Assembly: GCA_027579435.1 (NCBI GenBank)
Contig: JANBPK010000724.1
Coordinates: 1-40,972, forward strand
DNA from: Candolleomyces eurysporus
Taxonomy: Eukaryota > Basidiomycota > Agaricomycetes > Agaricales > Psathyrellaceae
Length of the DNA stretch: 40,972 nucleotides
Direction of reading: 5' to 3'
Below the pieces are notes generated by a model. That model saw only the letters and a program-made list of their open reading frames with translations. It had not been told where the DNA came from and ran no database searches. Both the position numbers and the translations under genes were made by a program. This document shows, in pieces, positions 39,014 through 40,972 of the stretch; positions within the stretch are counted from its first letter, which is position 1; every line of letters begins with the position of its first letter.

Positions 39014-39302
39014 ACTTCTGAAGTCGAATCCGTGTATTGTCGAAGTCTGTTGTCTACAAAGTTTAGCTTCCGAAGCAATAACATCGAACCTGGTTGAGCC
39101 TTAGCTCCCCCTCGAACTTGCGATTGTACAAGAAGAGTTCTAGAAGCCTCTGTCGACTTGACTTAGAGCTTTTACCTATACCCCTTGCCCGCCTTTATCT
39201 TCACGAAGGTATTTGGTGTGTTGTGTTGTTGTGGTTGTGTGTGTGTGTTTGAGTTCTATAGTTTTGTTGGTTAGAGAGCCCTAGTTCGCTACCTGCACAT
39301 CA

Positions 39303-40972
39303 CCGTTCGAAGAAGGTATTCTTGAAGAGGATTAAGGGAAGGGAATTCGAGGGATCGAAGTCCTTCTTCAATGTCGCGTAAGCGTGAGGACGACGACGTT
39401 GACGTAGTTGGTTACTCGGAGTTCGAAGGAGTTGGTGATGACTCTCTCATGAGGATGACGTTCAAAGCACGTAATATCCACAATAGTTGTTCCTTCTTCG
39501 TAGCAAAGGGACCCAATTGACGTTGTAGCAGAAGGGTTCCTACCAGCTCTTGAGCAGACGGCGATAATTGGGAAACGTTGAGTGAATCGAATTGGACGAG
39601 GGGGTGCACGATCAGTATCGTGAGAAGCACTTGGCCTAGGGTAAGGTCTATGCCTCCGACGAGAGGAAGATGAGGGACAATGTCGAGGCGAATGTACTCG
39701 TTGTTGAGCGTCCACTGTGTTCTCAGTTTGAGCATACACAGGGTAAAGAAGTCGAGGGATGTCTGTCAGGCACCAGGTACAAGTAGACAAGGTTTGATTC
39801 TCAAGAACAAGCTAAAGAACTACTACAGTTCAGCTCGGTATTTATACTACTTGAGATAATCGGGCAAGTCCGGGCTGGCTCAACTCTTGTGACCAGCACT
39901 AGTACTTCTACTGTTCCTACTTGATGACTATCAACTATTAATAGCAAAGAAGCAGGGCAAAGGGCAAAGAAGCAAGGGTAAAGGGCTACGGGTAAAAGGT
40001 AAAAGCATAGGGCAAAGGGTATCCTCGGGCTAAGGGTTAAAACTGGGGCAAAGGGCAAGATAACGTGCTACTAAGGAGAGAAGTCCAAGCGAGTCCAAGT
40101 CAAATACAAGTAAACAATAGAAAAAAAAGATACCCTAGGGGTTATTACATAACAGTTACCGTGGTGCTCGAACATCGCTTGAAGCACTCTCTATTTTGGA
40201 GCAAGGATAGGAAGATGATGGATTTCTTGATAGATAGGGGTGGAGATTGTGTTATTGAGGATGTTGCTGCTGAGACCTGGTTGTGGTCATACTCGGCGGT
40301 GAGCAGTTTATACTTGTCGACATCAGTGGTCTTGAGCAGGTTATTGAAATCAGCATTGCTCAGGAGATAAAAGAAGACTTTGTTGAGTGACTGTCAATAA
40401 TGCTTGGTGAGTTTGATAGGTTTGGTAACATGGCCATTAAGGTGGCTGCAGAATCCCTTTCCCTTGAGGTGGTTGGTAGTCTAGTCTTGATAGACGGTGA
40501 TACGACCGCGTTTGTTTTAGCGAATATAAGTTCGATTTTCGCAATAATAAACTATAAAGTTGACACGGTCTGAGTCTCTAAGTACAAGAATGACTACGCT
40601 ATCGATAAGGTTCACGCGGCTTGAGAAGGGAAAGAGTCAGTACTACGACTCTAGGGACACGAGAGTTGAAGCTACTCGAGGCTGTCAACTTGAAGCCGCC
40701 CCAGTTGTATTATACCCTGACCGGAGAAGCTACTTGAATTGACGCTGTGCTAAAAGTCAGGCGGCTCGACTCAAGCGGCTTCAGAAGGTCTTATACCTTT
40801 TACACGCAACTGCTCGGACACTCAGGCGGCACAACCAGAGGGTCTAGGAATCAGGCGGCTTCACATTAATCGAGTACAAGTGCTGGAGCGGCACAAAGGG
40901 TCTTTCGAAACAACGAAGTCCATGGCTGGTGGCGCGGGCTGGGTGGCTGTGATAAACTCCGACGCGGGCGCG
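39303..40972. other. Right flank outside the array; no gene recognised
   Basis: Begins CCGTTCGAAG right after the LTR. It has no TTCGCGAA word and no similarity I can see to the units. A degenerate GGGCAAAG/GGTAAAGG repeat runs from about 39950 to 40060, and a GGCGGC motif recurs near 40760-40860. On the minus strand a TATAAATA (39839-39846) precedes a 140-aa ORF ending at 39368, and on the plus strand a short ORF runs 39371-39520. Neither resembles a family I know. Confidence 0.5.

Larger units (their letters stand above)
26499..39302 (+). mobile_element. Gypsy LTR retrotransposon unit 3, interrupted and 3'-truncated
   Basis: Third unit, offset from unit 1 by 27,540 bp through gag and pro. 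It differs in two ways. A 1,121-bp LTR element is inserted in the integrase region of pol at 34479-35599. Gene B, the terminal hairpin and the terminal polypurine tract are missing: sequence 82 bp upstream of the gene A start codon is joined directly to the first base of a divergent LTR at 37897. gag, pro and gene A remain open. Confidence 0.9.
37897..39302 (+). repeat. Divergent terminal LTR of the array (1,406 bp)
   Basis: Starts TGATAC and ends ATCA at 39302, after which sequence is unrelated to the array. The last about 210 bp (from about 39090) match the other LTRs almost exactly, while the rest is clearly homologous only in blocks. The recurrent TTCGCGAA word of the other LTRs is replaced here by TTCTGAA/TTCAGAA. 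No polypurine tract precedes it. No copy of the preceding 5 bases follows its end, so it is not a simple solo-LTR insertion. Confidence 0.85.

Noticed and set aside
37892..39307. Terminal LTR as a simple solo-LTR insertion into unit 3
   Set aside because: No 5-bp duplication: CACGG precedes it and CCGTT follows, and unit 3 sequence does not resume after it.
39368..39790. 140-aa minus ORF downstream of a TATAAATA in the right flank
   Set aside because: No motif I recognise, and an overlapping ORF in another frame is nearly as long; kept only as a remark in the flank entry.

Overview
This is eukaryotic, almost certainly fungal, DNA. It is filled by a tandem array of three Ty3/Gypsy (Metaviridae-type) LTR retrotransposon units plus about 1.7 kb of unrelated right flank. 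Introns of 50-72 bp with fungal-type splice and branch sites suggest a filamentous fungus. A basidiomycete is my inference; no host gene confirms it.

Layout. A partial LTR (1-309) opens unit 1. Shared LTRs lie at 12766-14119 and 26499-27849, and a divergent LTR at 37897-39302 ends unit 3. The repeat period is about 13.8 kb. Each unit reads: LTR (TGAT...ATCA ends), a 5-nt spacer, a primer binding site, gag (659 aa, CCHC knuckle), pro (DTGS), pol (RT-RNase H-integrase), an internal polypurine tract, then an antisense accessory module, and in units 1 and 2 a second polypurine tract and the LTR. gag, pro and pol lie in successive -1 frames; a GGGAAAA heptamer sits at the pro/pol junction in all three units.

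The most unusual part is the 4.5-kb antisense module between pol and the 3' LTR. I could join its minus-strand ORFs across short GT-AG introns into two open genes. Gene A has 5 exons and encodes 365 aa; exon lengths are identical in all three units. Gene B has 5 exons and encodes 702 aa in unit 1 and 661 aa in unit 2. It has a six-cysteine cluster resembling a fungal Zn2Cys6 domain with one altered spacing. Antisense placement explains how intron-containing genes survive retrotransposition: the genomic RNA carries the introns in the unspliceable orientation. The R-U5/gag/pro/pol core is about 97-99% identical between units by eye, while gene B, the 5' half of gene A and U3 are strongly divergent, so the units are mosaics.

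Other signals: a palindromic word TTCGCGAA (and TTCNNGAA variants) is hugely over-represented throughout the Gypsy units but absent from the flank and from nested elements. Several LTR hairpins show compensatory base changes between units. In unit 3, pol is interrupted by a short non-autonomous Copia-like LTR element (TSD TCTCC), whose left LTR is itself interrupted by a 253-bp TIR element (TSD TA). Unit 3 lacks gene B and the terminal polypurine tract; its sequence abuts the last LTR exactly at the LTR's first base.

Unit 1 is the most intact copy. Unit 2 pol carries small frameshifts, possibly assembly errors near Ns. Unit 3 is disrupted by insertion and truncation.
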